This document shows, piece by piece, positions 16,456 through 26,388 of a stretch of 39,303 nt of DNA; within the stretch, counting starts at the first letter, position 1; the number at the start of each line of letters is the position of its first letter. The stretch is from an uncultured Flavobacteriales bacterium. GTDB taxonomy: Bacteria; Bacteroidota; Bacteroidia; Flavobacteriales_D; Crocinitomicaceae. The position numbers and the translations under genes are program-made. The notes beneath the pieces were generated by a model that saw nothing but the letters and a program-made list of their open reading frames with translations, ran no database searches and was not told where the DNA came from. The stretch lies in NCBI GenBank assembly GCA_905478665.1, contig CAJQJL010000069.1, forward strand, positions 1 to 39,303. The letters are read 5' to 3'.

Positions 16456-19400
16456 TTACTCAAATATCAAGCTCCCAATGTCAAGTATTTCTTTTTGCGT
16501 TGAAAGTCGACGTGTGATTTCCTGAACCTTTTCATTTGGACGCCCGTAGTTGGTCACCAATTGAATTTGAATCGTTGTTGGACCAGAAATTCGCTGTGAT
16601 GTCGTTCCGTAATAATCGACTTGCACAACATACTTCCCTTTCATTGCATTCTTGATGGTGAACATCTCTGGACCATAACCGCGGGTGAAGTCGTTCGACA
16701 TTCTTCCACCAATCTTCGTATTCTTGTTAGAGTAGAAGCATTTCTCCATCCGTGGATCAGTTACCCATAAATCCATGTCACAGTTGTCAGCATCCCAATT
16801 GAGAATCACACGAACGTCAACAGGTAAATCGTTCAAGAATTCGGGATCTATTTTTTTTGTGTCGACTTTGTTCTTGTGCAGTGCTACGATTTGGTTGATC
16901 TCAGCCAGGGCAATGGATTCAATTCCAGGGAAACGTCCGTCCCATGTCGTTTCTACAACTTTATAAAGCATGTCAACAGCTTCCTGATAACTTCCTTCTT
17001 TAGCCAGACAAAGTCCAAGGTCTCTAAACGATTGTGGTTCCTCCTGACGAATCTTCGCAACGTCTTCGTAAATCATTATTGCGAGCTTATAGTATTCCAA
17101 TTGCTCCAGACGATGCGCTAATACGCGCAGCAATTCATGACTCTCCAATTCCATCTCGGCAATGTTGGAAAGAATGCGAAGCGCGAGTTCTTTTTCTCCT
17201 TTTTCAATGAAAAGGTCAGAGACATCGAGGAAGAAAGATGGCGTACTGCTGTTTTCTTTCTTTAAGCCAAGGTAAGTAGTGTAGAGCGTTTCATCCGAGG
17301 CTTTTTTCAATGTTTTCATGTATGGAGCGTCAGGCTCCCACTTCTCTAATTGAATTTCGGCATTCTTCTTTCCTTTTGTTTTTTTCTCCTTCGCTCCAGC
17401 CGCATCTGCTAGCGTGTTAACGGTACCGTTACTAACAGCATCTGTAGAAAATGCATAAGAAGCGTCTTCTTGCACTGAGATCTCCGACATATTCATGACT
17501 GGCTCTGCCATATCGTAATTTACTACAACCGAGTCACCTCTGAAGTCTCTATTTTCATCTGATATCGCAGCTACTTTTTTATCTTCTGCCAATATTTTTG
17601 CAATGTCATAGTCGGTATTCCACCAGTCTACATAGGCCTTGAACTCTTCTTTCACTTGTTTCATGTGAGCTGCCTGTTCAGCATCTGTGTTCTTTTTAAT
17701 CTCTTTCAACTGTGCGAAGTATTCTTTTTGAAGCTCAGTTGGAGGAACAATTTCATGTTCTACGTAATCTTCGACTCTATCGAGGACAATGAGTGAAGTA
17801 TTACACGTTACAATTCCAAATTCCATACCCAAAGCTGTAATCGCTTCGTCGTTCTTATCAGGATTAATGTCTAGCTCGGCCAATTTCTTCTGTGCCCAAA
17901 TTCTTCGCAGCAGTCCCGTATTTGTTAAGTGTTCTTCAGGGTCAATGGTCATGTGAATTTGACTGGAAGCCTCTCCATATCCGAAGGCGAAATCCAATTC
18001 AGCTTTTCCAGTGATGATTCCCGCAACATGCACTTCGCTTTGGACGGTTGTTGGCATTGAAGGATACGTGTTTGCTTGTCCATTGCCATAGTACTGAAAA
18101 TTTCCACCGCGTAATAATTCAACGGCAACAGTATTTTCTGTTTTCAGAAGATTTACGTATTCACCGCCTGTCGCAGATGAAAGGTATTTGAGGTAAGAAT
18201 GATTGGCAGACGTCGATGAATTGATTGTGTTTAAAGCAACCTTTGGAAGCTTTCCATCTTTCAAACCAAAGTTAGAGAGTCCATCTCCAAACAATAGAAA
18301 AACATCGCAAGGATACTTTGAATAATCGATGCTTTCATAAGCTGATGCTCCATCAAAAGGAATTTCCTTGATGCGTGTACGAAGTGTAGACCAATCACCA
18401 TTTTTTACGGAATAGGTTTTGACCATTTTCGCAGTGTTGCGAAGTGAGATGAACTTTACTGTAACATTTTTGTTCTGAGCAAAGAAGCTATCCAGCAAAC
18501 TAAGTTCGCGCTCTATGTCTCGGTTCTGACCTGAAGTGGAAGCGTCCCAAATCAATCCGATTGTATTTGGAGCTTTAATTTCTACCTTTCCCTTCCGTGG
18601 TGTAAGTGTAGTGTAGAAATAGTATTGATTTTCTGTCCCTGGAACCTTTTCTGTATAAATCTGTTGTGCATTTTTCGGAGTAGGGAGTGTCAGTCCTAGT
18701 TGAGAACCTGGCAAAAAGTTTTTCTTTGAGAACTCGGCAACGTAGTTTTCTTCCCATTTTTCGAATTTAAGATTGACAAGACTGTTTTGCTCGAGCGTCG
18801 GTTTAATTTCTTGGTTAAAGACTTCAACGCGCAGATCGAATTGATCAACCTTTTCCTTGAAATTTAATGGAAGCAAATACAAATATCCTTGCGCTAGACG
18901 ATCGAGTTCTTGTTCGTAGGCAACAACAATTCGTTTATGTCCTTTAGATGGGATAGGGTAGACGCGTGCTTTAAAGTTGTTGCCTTTTGTCCATTCCAAC
19001 AATCCTGGGTCAACGTTCTGTCTAACAATGGATTCAAAAACTTCTTGTCCTTTTTCCTTTTCTACAATTACGCCTTCACGCAGTTTTCCGTCAACGTCCA
19101 TCGCAAAGCGTGATACAGATTGACCTTCTCCGAGTGGGAAGTAAAGCTGACCTTCGAGCACCGTATTTGAATCATTGTAAAAGGTCATTTCCATCGTCGT
19201 TGTGGCAATGTTTCCAATTACCTTCACGTCAATCTTCAAATCGCTCAGTTGGATGGGCAATGACTTTCCTTCTTCGTTCTTCACCATTATAGTTGGGAAC
19301 ACGTCGGCAGTTAATGTATCGTCAACCAATAAGGCGGGTAAGTTATCGACCACAGGCGGAGTGTACTTATTAAGTTGATTGTGAATAACGAACGAGAGCC

Positions 19401-19458
19401 CCAAGATAGGGATCATCGTTAACAATAGAATTCGGAAAATTGAGATCGAGCCTTTCAT
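16456..19458 (-). CDS. VIT, VWA, TPR and DUF2135 domain protein, 1000 aa
   Basis: A large protein anchored by an N-terminal hydrophobic segment (about 9-26). A VIT domain follows (about 55-200; landmark FYNDSNTVLEGQLYFPL). Next comes a VWA-like domain beginning GLIWDASTSG, where D305-x-S307-x-S309 is the start of a MIDAS metal site; the later MIDAS residues are less clear. The stretch around 540-640 is charged and coiled. TPR-like helical repeats lie at about 730-860 (LRILSNIAEMELESHELLRV, YYKLAIMIYEDVAK). DUF2135 (878-990: LPVDVRVILNWDADNCDMDLWVTDP) closes it. VIT+VWA proteins occur in bacterial surface adhesion and stress systems, and their role here is unknown. A 14-bp palindrome lies upstream at 19487-19500. 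Confidence 0.85.
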   Translation of the reverse strand: MKGSISIFRILLLTMIPILGLSFVIHNQLNKYTPPVVDNLPALLVDDTLTADVFPTIMVKNEEGKSLPIQLSDLKIDVKVIGNIATTTMEMTFYNDSNTVLEGQLYFPLGEGQSVSRFAMDVDGKLREGVIVEKEKGQEVFESIVRQNVDPGLLEWTKGNNFKARVYPIPSKGHKRIVVAYEQELDRLAQGYLYLLPLNFKEKVDQFDLRVEVFNQEIKPTLEQNSLVNLKFEKWEENYVAEFSKKNFLPGSQLGLTLPTPKNAQQIYTEKVPGTENQYYFYTTLTPRKGKVEIKAPNTIGLIWDASTSGQNRDIERELSLLDSFFAQNKNVTVKFISLRNTAKMVKTYSVKNGDWSTLRTRIKEIPFDGASAYESIDYSKYPCDVFLLFGDGLSNFGLKDGKLPKVALNTINSSTSANHSYLKYLSSATGGEYVNLLKTENTVAVELLRGGNFQYYGNGQANTYPSMPTTVQSEVHVAGIITGKAELDFAFGYGEASSQIHMTIDPEEHLTNTGLLRRIWAQKKLAELDINPDKNDEAITALGMEFGIVTCNTSLIVLDRVEDYVEHEIVPPTELQKEYFAQLKEIKKNTDAEQAAHMKQVKEEFKAYVDWWNTDYDIAKILAEDKKVAAISDENRDFRGDSVVVNYDMAEPVMNMSEISVQEDASYAFSTDAVSNGTVNTLADAAGAKEKKTKGKKNAEIQLEKWEPDAPYMKTLKKASDETLYTTYLGLKKENSSTPSFFLDVSDLFIEKGEKELALRILSNIAEMELESHELLRVLAHRLEQLEYYKLAIMIYEDVAKIRQEEPQSFRDLGLCLAKEGSYQEAVDMLYKVVETTWDGRFPGIESIALAEINQIVALHKNKVDTKKIDPEFLNDLPVDVRVILNWDADNCDMDLWVTDPRMEKCFYSNKNTKIGGRMSNDFTRGYGPEMFTIKNAMKGKYVVQVDYYGTTSQRISGPTTIQIQLVTNYGRPNEKVQEITRRLSTQKEILDIGSLIFE

Positions 19459-19524
19459 AAGAAGTGATTGTAGTAAGCTAATACAGTTTGTAATTACAAA
19501 GGTTCAGTACAAATATCTTGCCTT

Positions 19525-19815
19525 TTAGCTTACCTTCATTTTTCCCTTTGCAAACATCCAACCAGGCATTCTGAAAGAAACATTTTTTGATTCGCCTTCG
19601 GCCAAATTTACAGTTACCTGATTCGCTCCACATTCTGGTTTCATTATGTAAGGGAAGTAGATTTTTACAGTGTGTTCACCGGGTTCTAGATCAAACGATG
19701 AATGACCCCAACTGCGTTTATTTTTAACTCCATCAATTTCAATTACTGTTGTGCAGAAGAATAAAATCCATGCCAATGGGAAAAAGCTCGTGTGAACATT
19801 GATGCCTGTTTTCAT
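19525..19815 (-). CDS. Small protein with N-terminal hydrophobic segment and beta-sandwich-like body
   Basis: A 96-aa protein with a hydrophobic stretch at about 10-25 (SFFPLAWILFFCTTVIEI). The remainder, DGVKNKRSWGHSSFDLEPGEHTVKIYFPY, has the turn-rich strand pattern and GEHTVKI motif of PEGA-like or small carbohydrate-binding sandwiches. No further assignment. A TATATTCG box (near 19843-19850 on the minus strand) could be its promoter. It is divergent from the symporter gene. Confidence 0.55.
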   Translation of the reverse strand: MKTGINVHTSFFPLAWILFFCTTVIEIDGVKNKRSWGHSSFDLEPGEHTVKIYFPYIMKPECGANQVTVNLAEGESKNVSFRMPGWMFAKGKMKVS

Positions 19816-19934
19816 AGTGTAGTGTTTAAGTTGAAAGCGAATATAAGATTTGTGAAAAGTAAAGTCGTCGACTTCGATTAGAAATTATCCCTTTTTTCAA
19901 TCCTATTGCTAATTTTACCACAGATACACCTGAA

Positions 19935-21458
19935 ATGACGAATACACTCATTGTTACTGTTCTTGTTGCCTACTTTGCGGTTCTTGTTGGAATTTCATTT
20001 CTGACCTCGAGAAAGGCCGACAACTCATCCTTTTTTCTAGGAGAGCGAAAGTCACCGTGGTATCTGGTGTCCTTCGGAATGATTGGAGCATCCCTGAGTG
20101 GAGTGACATTTATTTCGGTTCCAGGCTGGGTGGGAAATCCTGATAGTCAATTCAGTTATATGCAAATTGTCTTTGGTTATTTCTTTGGTTATATAGTCAT
20201 TTCCTATGTTCTACTTCCAATCTATTACCGCTTGAACCTAACGTCAATCTACGAATACCTGGAGAAACGATTCGGCTTCTGGAGTTACAAAACCGGTGCA
20301 TTTTTCTTTTTGGGATCGCGAATCTTGGGTGCAGCCATCCGTCTTTTACTGGTGGCAAATGTATTGCAAGCTATTTTGTTTGATGATTGGGGTATTCCTT
20401 TTGAGTTCACCGTTATCATTTCGGTTCTTCTTATTTGGATTTATACGAACAGAGGAGGAATTAAAACAATTGTATGGACGGACACTTTGCAGACTGCCTT
20501 TATGTTAGCTGCCGTACTGCTATCGGTGTGGTTTATAAGTAGTGAACTCGGTCTTGCTGAGAAAGGCGGAATGATTTCGACGATTTCGGAAAGCAACTAC
20601 GCGCGAATCTTTTTCTTCGACGATATTTTGGCGGGAAATCACTTCTTCAAACACTTCCTTGGAGGAATGTTTATCGCCATTGGTATGACGGGACTCGATC
20701 AGGACATGATGCAAAAGAACCTGAGTTGTAAGAACACCAAAGATGCGCAGAAGAACATGATGAGCATGGCGACGATACTCGTTTTTGTAAACCTAATTTT
20801 CTTGTCGTTGGGTGCATTACTATATATGTATGTCGATGCGCATCCTGAATTGCCTTTTGATCCAGATCATGCAGATCTTTTGTTCTCTGTTGTTGCGCTA
20901 AGTGACGGTGTTGGTCCATTGATTGGGATTCTGTTCTTATTGGGATTGATTGCCGCGGCCTATTCCAGTGCCGATTCTGCTTTGACCTCACTAACGACTT
21001 CCTTTTCGATTGATTTTCTCAACTTAAAAGACAAAGAAGTCAAACGTCAGGAACGAATAAGAAAGCTGGTGCATGTTATGATGTCGGTTACGATTATTTT
21101 GGTGGTAATCATTCTTCGCTATACAACGGATCGATCTGCAATTGATTTGATTCTCAAATTCGCTGGATTTACCTACGGCCCTTTAATTGGACTTTTCTTC
21201 TTTGGAATTATCTCAAAGCGTAAAGTGTTGGATAAATTGGTCCCGTTCATATGTCTCGCAGCCATACTGTTAACAGTATTTTTCTGGTATTTCTCCGCTG
21301 GAGGCCCAGGAGTAGAAAAAGGTGCCGCAGGTGTACTTGGATATTATAAGTTCGGGGCAGAAATCATTGTTTTAAACGCTTTGATTACCTTTATTGGGTT
21401 GTTTTTGGTCTCCAAAAGCAGTGCTAAAATAGCGACGTATGAAGATACAAATTCATGA
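19935..21458 (+). CDS. Sodium:solute symporter (SSS family)
   Basis: A 507-aa inner-membrane transporter with about 13 hydrophobic segments. The start TNTLIVTVLVAYFAVLVGISF and the motif FFLGERKSPWYLVSFGMIGASLSGVTFIS are typical of SSS proteins, as is GLIAAAYSSADSALTSLTTS (about 337-356), which carries Na+-site residues in the family. The substrate is not evident; related proteins move sugars, sialic acid or other solutes with Na+. Its last 20 bp overlap the start of the GlmU-like gene, so the two are cotranscribed and coupled, which hints that the solute might be a sugar (inference). No signs of truncation. Confidence 0.92.
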   Translation: MTNTLIVTVLVAYFAVLVGISFLTSRKADNSSFFLGERKSPWYLVSFGMIGASLSGVTFISVPGWVGNPDSQFSYMQIVFGYFFGYIVISYVLLPIYYRLNLTSIYEYLEKRFGFWSYKTGAFFFLGSRILGAAIRLLLVANVLQAILFDDWGIPFEFTVIISVLLIWIYTNRGGIKTIVWTDTLQTAFMLAAVLLSVWFISSELGLAEKGGMISTISESNYARIFFFDDILAGNHFFKHFLGGMFIAIGMTGLDQDMMQKNLSCKNTKDAQKNMMSMATILVFVNLIFLSLGALLYMYVDAHPELPFDPDHADLLFSVVALSDGVGPLIGILFLLGLIAAAYSSADSALTSLTTSFSIDFLNLKDKEVKRQERIRKLVHVMMSVTIILVVIILRYTTDRSAIDLILKFAGFTYGPLIGLFFFGIISKRKVLDKLVPFICLAAILLTVFFWYFSAGGPGVEKGAAGVLGYYKFGAEIIVLNALITFIGLFLVSKSSAKIATYEDTNS

Positions 21459-22566
21459 TAACGGCAAACACCTAGACTTTGCACCTCTGTCATTGACCAG
21501 GGCAGTAGGGAATTTGCGCGTAGGAATATTTACCAATGACGAACGATGGAAAATTCTCTTGCCTGAAGCTGAAATTAGTTTTGAAACGGAGGATTACTTG
21601 GGCGGGAAGTTTCCGCAGTCAGCTAACGCGACAGTAGTAAATGCCTGTGTCATTCCGAATTCAGCGATTGTAGAAGCGATTAAGGAGTTGAAAGGAAATG
21701 AGAACCTTGTTATCGACGGTGGATGGATCGCGCGTTGTGGAACAGGAGAAGTAATCGTTCATTATGAAGGAGAAATGCCTATTCGCATTGAGCAAAGGTG
21801 GGAAATGTACCAAAAGAATGGTGATGTGCTTAAACAAGACTTCGATTTGATTTCTAACAATCGAACATCAGTTCAACTTTCATCAACGAATACGATCATT
21901 GGTGATCCCAATTTGATCTTTCTTGAAAATGGTGCAAAAGTGGAAGCTTCCATTTTAAATACAACGAATGGTCCAATATACATTGGTAAGGATGCTGAAA
22001 TAATGGAGGGGAGTAGTGTTCGCGGTCCATTGGCGATGTGCGAGAATAGTGCATTAAAGATGGGAGCAAAAGTATACGGACCAACGACATTGGGGCCGCA
22101 TTGCAAAGTTGGTGGAGAGGTGAATAATGTGATTTTTCAAGCGTATTCAAACAAAGGTCACGATGGCTTTTTAGGTAATTCACTCATAGGTGAATGGTGT
22201 AACCTTGGCGCTGATACGAATACATCTAACTTGAAGAATAACTACGGAAAGGTGAAAACGTACAGTTATAGGACAGGGAAACTTGAACAAACGGATCTTC
22301 AGTTCATGGGACTTGTTATGGGAGACCATTCCAAATGTGGTATCAATACAATGTTTAATACGGCAACCGTGGTTGGTGTCTCTTCCAATGTCTTTGGTGC
22401 CGAGTTTCCTGATAAGTATCTTCCTTCTTTTACGTGGGGAACACATGGTGATGCGTTTGACTTTGACAAAGCATTGGTGAGTGCAAACAACATGATGGAA
22501 CGTCGTGGCGTGCAACTTTCAGTAGACGAAATTGCAATTCTCAAACACATAGCTGACAAAAAATAG
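21439..22566 (+). CDS. GlmU-like sugar nucleotidyltransferase with left-handed beta-helix
   Basis: A 375-aa protein of the Bacteroidota GlmU-like type. The N-terminal part (about 1-120) contains FAPLSLTRAVGNLRVGIFTNDERW, typical of the short NTP_transf_4 nucleotidyltransferase domain. The C-terminal part (about 155-330) has hexapeptide repeats (GPIYIGKDAEIMEGSSVRGPL...GAKVYGPTTLGPHCKVGG) of a left-handed beta-helix acyltransferase-like fold, with NNYGKVKTYSYRTGKL resembling the acceptor-loop of GlmU. It may form a UDP-sugar or an activated sugar for the envelope. It overlaps the symporter gene by 20 bp and its stop is 116 nt before lon. Confidence 0.88.
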   Translation: MKIQIHDNGKHLDFAPLSLTRAVGNLRVGIFTNDERWKILLPEAEISFETEDYLGGKFPQSANATVVNACVIPNSAIVEAIKELKGNENLVIDGGWIARCGTGEVIVHYEGEMPIRIEQRWEMYQKNGDVLKQDFDLISNNRTSVQLSSTNTIIGDPNLIFLENGAKVEASILNTTNGPIYIGKDAEIMEGSSVRGPLAMCENSALKMGAKVYGPTTLGPHCKVGGEVNNVIFQAYSNKGHDGFLGNSLIGEWCNLGADTNTSNLKNNYGKVKTYSYRTGKLEQTDLQFMGLVMGDHSKCGINTMFNTATVVGVSSNVFGAEFPDKYLPSFTWGTHGDAFDFDKALVSANNMMERRGVQLSVDEIAILKHIADKK

Positions 22567-22621
22567 GACAAAATTGCAGTCCACTCCTGTTGGCATACCA
22601 TTTGAAATAGGGGGGGTGAGT

Positions 22622-22640
22622 GTCGAATGTGGTATTCGAC
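22622..22640 (+). promoter_or_regulatory. Inverted repeat 1 in the lon leader
   Basis: GTCGAAT-GTGGT-ATTCGAC is a perfect 7-bp inverted repeat with a 5-nt loop, 43 nt upstream of the lon start. No T-run follows, so it is not a simple terminator. It could be an operator or an mRNA hairpin. Confidence 0.5.
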
Positions 22641-22647
22641 CGAACAA

Positions 22648-22668
22648 TTGCTGCCACAATGGCGGCAA
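22648..22668 (+). promoter_or_regulatory. Inverted repeat 2 in the lon leader, next to the start
   Basis: TTGCTGCC-ACAAT-GGCGGCAA forms an 8-bp stem (one G-U pair) with a 5-nt loop, ending 15 nt before the lon ATG. It follows inverted repeat 1 after 7 nt. It could control translation or stabilise the transcript. Confidence 0.5.
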
Positions 22669-22682
22669 GAAATAGAAAATGA

Positions 22683-25130
22683 ATGAGTGATTTTTTTGAT
22701 AATAGTTTTTTAGAGTTCTCTTCTGGTCTTGATGGCGACGCAGAATTCATCCCATTGATATCCGCAGAGGAAGAAGAAAATATGAATAAGCAATCGTATC
22801 CAGACGAATTGCCAATCCTTCCACTGCGAAACAATGTACTTTTTCCAGGTGTTGTAATCCCTATTACGGTAGGTCGCGACAAATCAATAAAATTGATCCG
22901 TGATGCGAATCGTGGTTCTAAAATAATTGGTGTTGTCTCACAGAAAAATCAGGAGGTAGAATCACCTGAGTTCTCTGACCTGCATGAAGTAGGAACGGTT
23001 GCACAGATTATTCGATTGTTGAAAATGCCTGATGGGACTTCTACAGTCATCATCCAAGGCAAAAGACGTTTCCAATTGGAACAACCGTTGGAGACGGAAC
23101 CGTACATGAAGGCAAGAATAAAATTGTTGAATGAATCCAAAGTCGACGAGTCGAACAAGGAGATGCAGGTGATGTTTAAGACGATTAAGGATTTGGCATT
23201 GCAGATTATTCAGGAAAGCCCAAATATCCCATCCGAAGCTTCTTTTGCAATAGGAAATATTGACAGTCCAACGTTCTTAGTGAATTTCATTTCTTCGAAT
23301 ATGAATGCTGATGTTGGCAAAAAGCAAGAAATGCTGAGAGAGCTAGACGTTCGCAAACGTGTGATGATGGTATTAGAGCACTTGACTTTGGAAGTTCAAA
23401 TGCTAGAAATGCGCAACGAAATTCAATCCAAAGTTCGTAAGGACATGGATAAGCAGCAACGCGAGTATTTCTTACATCAGCAGATGCGTACGATTCAGGA
23501 TGAGTTGGGCGATAATCCTCAACAACAAGATGCCAGTGATATGGGGGAGCGCGCAGCCTTAAAAAAATGGGATGATCGTGTTAAGAAGATTTTCTATAAA
23601 GAATTAGAGAAGTTAGGAAGAATGAATCCGCAGGGGGCGGAGTATACGGTTCAAATGAACTATTTGGATTTAATGCTTGATTTACCTTGGGGAGAATATT
23701 CTAAAGATGATTTGGATTTGAAGCACGCAGCCAAGATTTTGGAGCGAGATCATTATGGTTTGGAAAAGGTGAAAGAAAGAATTCTTGAATACCTTGCCGT
23801 TCTTAAGCTTAAGGGGAATATGAAGTCGCCAATTTTGTGCTTCTATGGACCTCCTGGAGTTGGTAAAACATCTTTGGGGAAGTCAATCGCTGAAGCGTTG
23901 GGGAGAAAGTATATCCGTATGTCTTTAGGTGGTCTGCATGACGAATCTGAAATCCGTGGACACCGTAAGACGTACATTGGTGCAATGCCAGGACGTGTGA
24001 TTCAAAACATCAAGAAAGCAGAAATTAGTAATCCAGTATTTGTTTTAGATGAGGTGGATAAGTTAGGAAGGAGTAACCACGGTGACCCGTCATCGGCTTT
24101 ACTTGAAGTTCTTGATCCAGAGCAGAATAATGCGTTTTACGACAACTATATTGAGACGGAATATGACCTGTCGCGTGTGATGTTTATTGCAACAGCGAAT
24201 AATTTATCAACTGTACAGGCGCCACTTCGCGATCGAATGGAAATAATTGAGGTAAACGGATATACGATTGAAGAGAAAGTTGAAATAGCCAAACGTCACC
24301 TTTTGCCAAAGCAAATTAAGGAACACGGTATTACGAAGAAGGACATAGCAATCGATAAAAAAGTATTGGAGAAAATCATTGAAGAATATACCAATGAATC
24401 TGGTGTCCGTGGATTGGATAAAGTTGTGGCGAAAGTCGTTCGAAACCGAGCGCGTCAAATCGCAATGAATGAGAAGTTTACACCAAAAGTATCGCTTGAT
24501 GAATTGGTTGTTATTCTTGGGCCAGGCCGTGGAAGAACGAAGTACGATAACAATGACGTTGCAGGTGTAGTCACTGGATTGGCCTGGACAAGTGTTGGAG
24601 GAGATATTCTGTTCATTGAGTCATCAATTACCAAAGGTAAAGGAAAGTTAACGCTTACAGGGAATTTGGGTGATGTAATGAAAGAGTCGGCTGTGATCGC
24701 TCTTGAATATTTAAAATCACACAGTTCACTGTTGAATTTAGATCAAGAAGTGTTCGATAAGCACAACTTGCACATTCACGTTCCAGAGGGTGCAACACCG
24801 AAAGATGGACCAAGTGCAGGGATTACGATGCTTACTTCGTTGGCTTCTGTGTTTACACAGCGAAAAGTGAAAAAGAACTTAGCAATGACTGGAGAAATCA
24901 CTTTGCGTGGAGATGTTCTTCCAGTTGGCGGAATCAAAGAGAAAATTCTTGCTGCGAAGCGTGCTAAGATTAAAGAGATTATTTTGTGTGAGAAGAACAA
25001 AAAGGATATCGAAGAAATCAAACAGAGTTACTTGAAGGGACTAACGTTCCACTACGTAACCAAGATGGAAGAGGTTCTTGAAATTGCACTGACAAATACT
25101 AAAGTGAAGAATGCACAAGTGATTGGGTAA
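22683..25130 (+). CDS. lon: ATP-dependent protease Lon
   Basis: An 815-aa LonA protease, which unfolds and degrades misfolded and regulatory proteins in the cytoplasm. Domains in order: a poorly conserved N-terminal acidic stretch (1-35), the LON substrate-binding domain (about 43-250, [20 protein letters not shown]), a coiled segment, and the AAA+ module with Walker A G389-T396 (GPPGVGKT) and Walker [10 protein letters not shown] (D456, E457). The protease domain has S711 in DGPSAGITM and the lysine K754 in GGIKEK, aligned to the E. coli catalytic pair. All parts are intact. The ATG at 22683 follows two hairpins, and a strong hairpin terminator follows the stop. Confidence 0.98.
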   Translation: MSDFFDNSFLEFSSGLDGDAEFIPLISAEEEENMNKQSYPDELPILPLRNNVLFPGVVIPITVGRDKSIKLIRDANRGSKIIGVVSQKNQEVESPEFSDLHEVGTVAQIIRLLKMPDGTSTVIIQGKRRFQLEQPLETEPYMKARIKLLNESKVDESNKEMQVMFKTIKDLALQIIQESPNIPSEASFAIGNIDSPTFLVNFISSNMNADVGKKQEMLRELDVRKRVMMVLEHLTLEVQMLEMRNEIQSKVRKDMDKQQREYFLHQQMRTIQDELGDNPQQQDASDMGERAALKKWDDRVKKIFYKELEKLGRMNPQGAEYTVQMNYLDLMLDLPWGEYSKDDLDLKHAAKILERDHYGLEKVKERILEYLAVLKLKGNMKSPILCFYGPPGVGKTSLGKSIAEALGRKYIRMSLGGLHDESEIRGHRKTYIGAMPGRVIQNIKKAEISNPVFVLDEVDKLGRSNHGDPSSALLEVLDPEQNNAFYDNYIETEYDLSRVMFIATANNLSTVQAPLRDRMEIIEVNGYTIEEKVEIAKRHLLPKQIKEHGITKKDIAIDKKVLEKIIEEYTNESGVRGLDKVVAKVVRNRARQIAMNEKFTPKVSLDELVVILGPGRGRTKYDNNDVAGVVTGLAWTSVGGDILFIESSITKGKGKLTLTGNLGDVMKESAVIALEYLKSHSSLLNLDQEVFDKHNLHIHVPEGATPKDGPSAGITMLTSLASVFTQRKVKKNLAMTGEITLRGDVLPVGGIKEKILAAKRAKIKEIILCEKNKKDIEEIKQSYLKGLTFHYVTKMEEVLEIALTNTKVKNAQVIG

Positions 25131-25148
25131 ATTCATTCGAGATAATTG

Positions 25149-25180
25149 AAAACGCCGAGGAAACCCCTCGGCGTTTTTTT
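25149..25180 (+). terminator. Rho-independent terminator of lon (works both ways)
   Basis: A 12-bp perfect stem (25149-25160 with 25166-25177; AAAACGCCGAGG and CCTCGGCGTTTT) with a 5-nt loop and a T-run to 25180. On the minus strand the arm also ends in T residues, so it can serve the convergent TPR gene (stop at 25196). Confidence 0.93.
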
Positions 25181-25195
25181 ATGAAGCACTGTTTG

Positions 25196-26293
25196 TTACT
25201 GAACTTTCCGCTTCAAAAAGTATGTTGTTCCGCCAATTCCAAGTACCAGCCCGAGGAGTCCAAGAATAATTGGTAAGGATCCGCCACTAGAGTTCTGAGC
25301 TGTTTTTACACTTGTTTGATTTTCTTTGGAGGAAGAATTCAGTGCCTCCAATGAATCTATGGTTGCTTCTAAATTGTCCAAGGAGTCCATGTAAGCGATT
25401 CGGTGTTCGTGTTCTTCGTTCAGTTCGCTTGCAATACCGTCAATTCCCAAAAGCAATAATTCAGGGTCAATTTCTGAGCGTTCCATTAAGCGCTTAAAAA
25501 CGAAAGGTAATTCTTGGATTCCACTTTCTCTGCGTTTTGCATTGAGTGCCCGTACTTCTCCTGATACACGACGTTTTGATGAAGGGTCAAATTCCATTAA
25601 ATATGTATAGGCCAATAAAGCATTTTCGTACGAGTCATGCTTGGCAGAGTATTCGGCAAGTGTTCTCAAAAGGTTTGCAATTACTTTGTTCGGAGCAGGA
25701 GTGAAGGGGACACGTGTTCGTATTTGAAGTTGTAAGTGGTTCAATCTGTGTTGATGTCTACGACGTGGACCTACAGATTTATGGACGTCCTCAACGGAAA
25801 CAATGGGATTGTTCTTTATCCATCCTGGCTGTTGTTTGTCTTTGATCTTAGCTTCGAGAATTTTGATGTGAATCCATTCACTTCCCAAATGCGATTCTGG
25901 ATTTATGCGATGTCCCTCAGAGATATATTTTAGAGCTTTTTCGAGTTTTCCATTCAGTTCATAGGCGGTTCCCAGATTCGCATTGATGATGTATTCAGTG
26001 GGATATTTTTCAATGAGTGGCTCTAAGATCATCAGTGCTGAATCGGCATGTCCAAGTTTCATTAGGTTCAGTGCGATGTCTGATTGGGTTTTGAAATTAG
26101 TCTGGTCTGCTTGCTTTCTCAGTTCGGTAATTCGTTTGCGAATCCGATTTTTGTCAAAGCTTCGATAGTTCTTCGACAAGTAGAAATAAGGAGTGAAAAC
26201 ACGTTCTCCATCAAGTGAATATCCGTATTCATTTCCACAGGCAAAGCTAGATATCGAAAAGAAAAGAGCCGCAATTAGTGTGAGTTGTTTCAT
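25196..26293 (-). CDS. TPR-repeat protein with signal peptide and C-terminal membrane anchor
   Basis: A 365-aa protein from the ATG at 26293, chosen because the signal peptide KQLTLIAALFFSISSFAC starts there; the frame is open further upstream to 26338. TPR motifs are seen at about 70-135 (IALNLMKLGHADSALMILEP, AYELNGKLEKALKYISEG) and near 210-240 (ALLAYTYLMEFDPSS). A C-terminal hydrophobic segment (about 338-360, LPIILGLLGLVLGIGGTTYFL) with KRKVQ after it would anchor it, leaving the TPR part in the periplasm. TPR proteins act as scaffolds. No partner can be named. It is convergent with lon and separated from the T9SS gene by a terminator. Confidence 0.78.
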   Translation of the reverse strand: MKQLTLIAALFFSISSFACGNEYGYSLDGERVFTPYFYLSKNYRSFDKNRIRKRITELRKQADQTNFKTQSDIALNLMKLGHADSALMILEPLIEKYPTEYIINANLGTAYELNGKLEKALKYISEGHRINPESHLGSEWIHIKILEAKIKDKQQPGWIKNNPIVSVEDVHKSVGPRRRHQHRLNHLQLQIRTRVPFTPAPNKVIANLLRTLAEYSAKHDSYENALLAYTYLMEFDPSSKRRVSGEVRALNAKRRESGIQELPFVFKRLMERSEIDPELLLLGIDGIASELNEEHEHRIAYMDSLDNLEATIDSLEALNSSSKENQTSVKTAQNSSGGSLPIILGLLGLVLGIGGTTYFLKRKVQ

Positions 26294-26339
26294 AACCTTG
26301 GTTTTGTTATGAAATGCGGTCATAAGAATTAGTAACAAA

Positions 26340-26372
26340 AAAAAGCCCGATTCTTCACGAACCGGGCTTTTT
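26340..26372 (-). terminator. Rho-independent terminator of the T9SS cargo gene
   Basis: The minus strand gives AAAAAGCCCG, a mismatch, a 3-bp helix and a 5-nt loop, then CGGGCTTTTT with a further T-run (eight T in all on this strand). The stem is listed as 26340-26372. The opposite strand also ends in T residues. Confidence 0.88.
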
Positions 26373-26388
26373 GAACAAATGCTTTAGT

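Noticed and set aside
22622-22640. The lon leader hairpin as a terminator of the GlmU-like gene
   Set aside because: No T-run follows on the plus strand and the stem is only 7 bp. It fits leader or operator use better.
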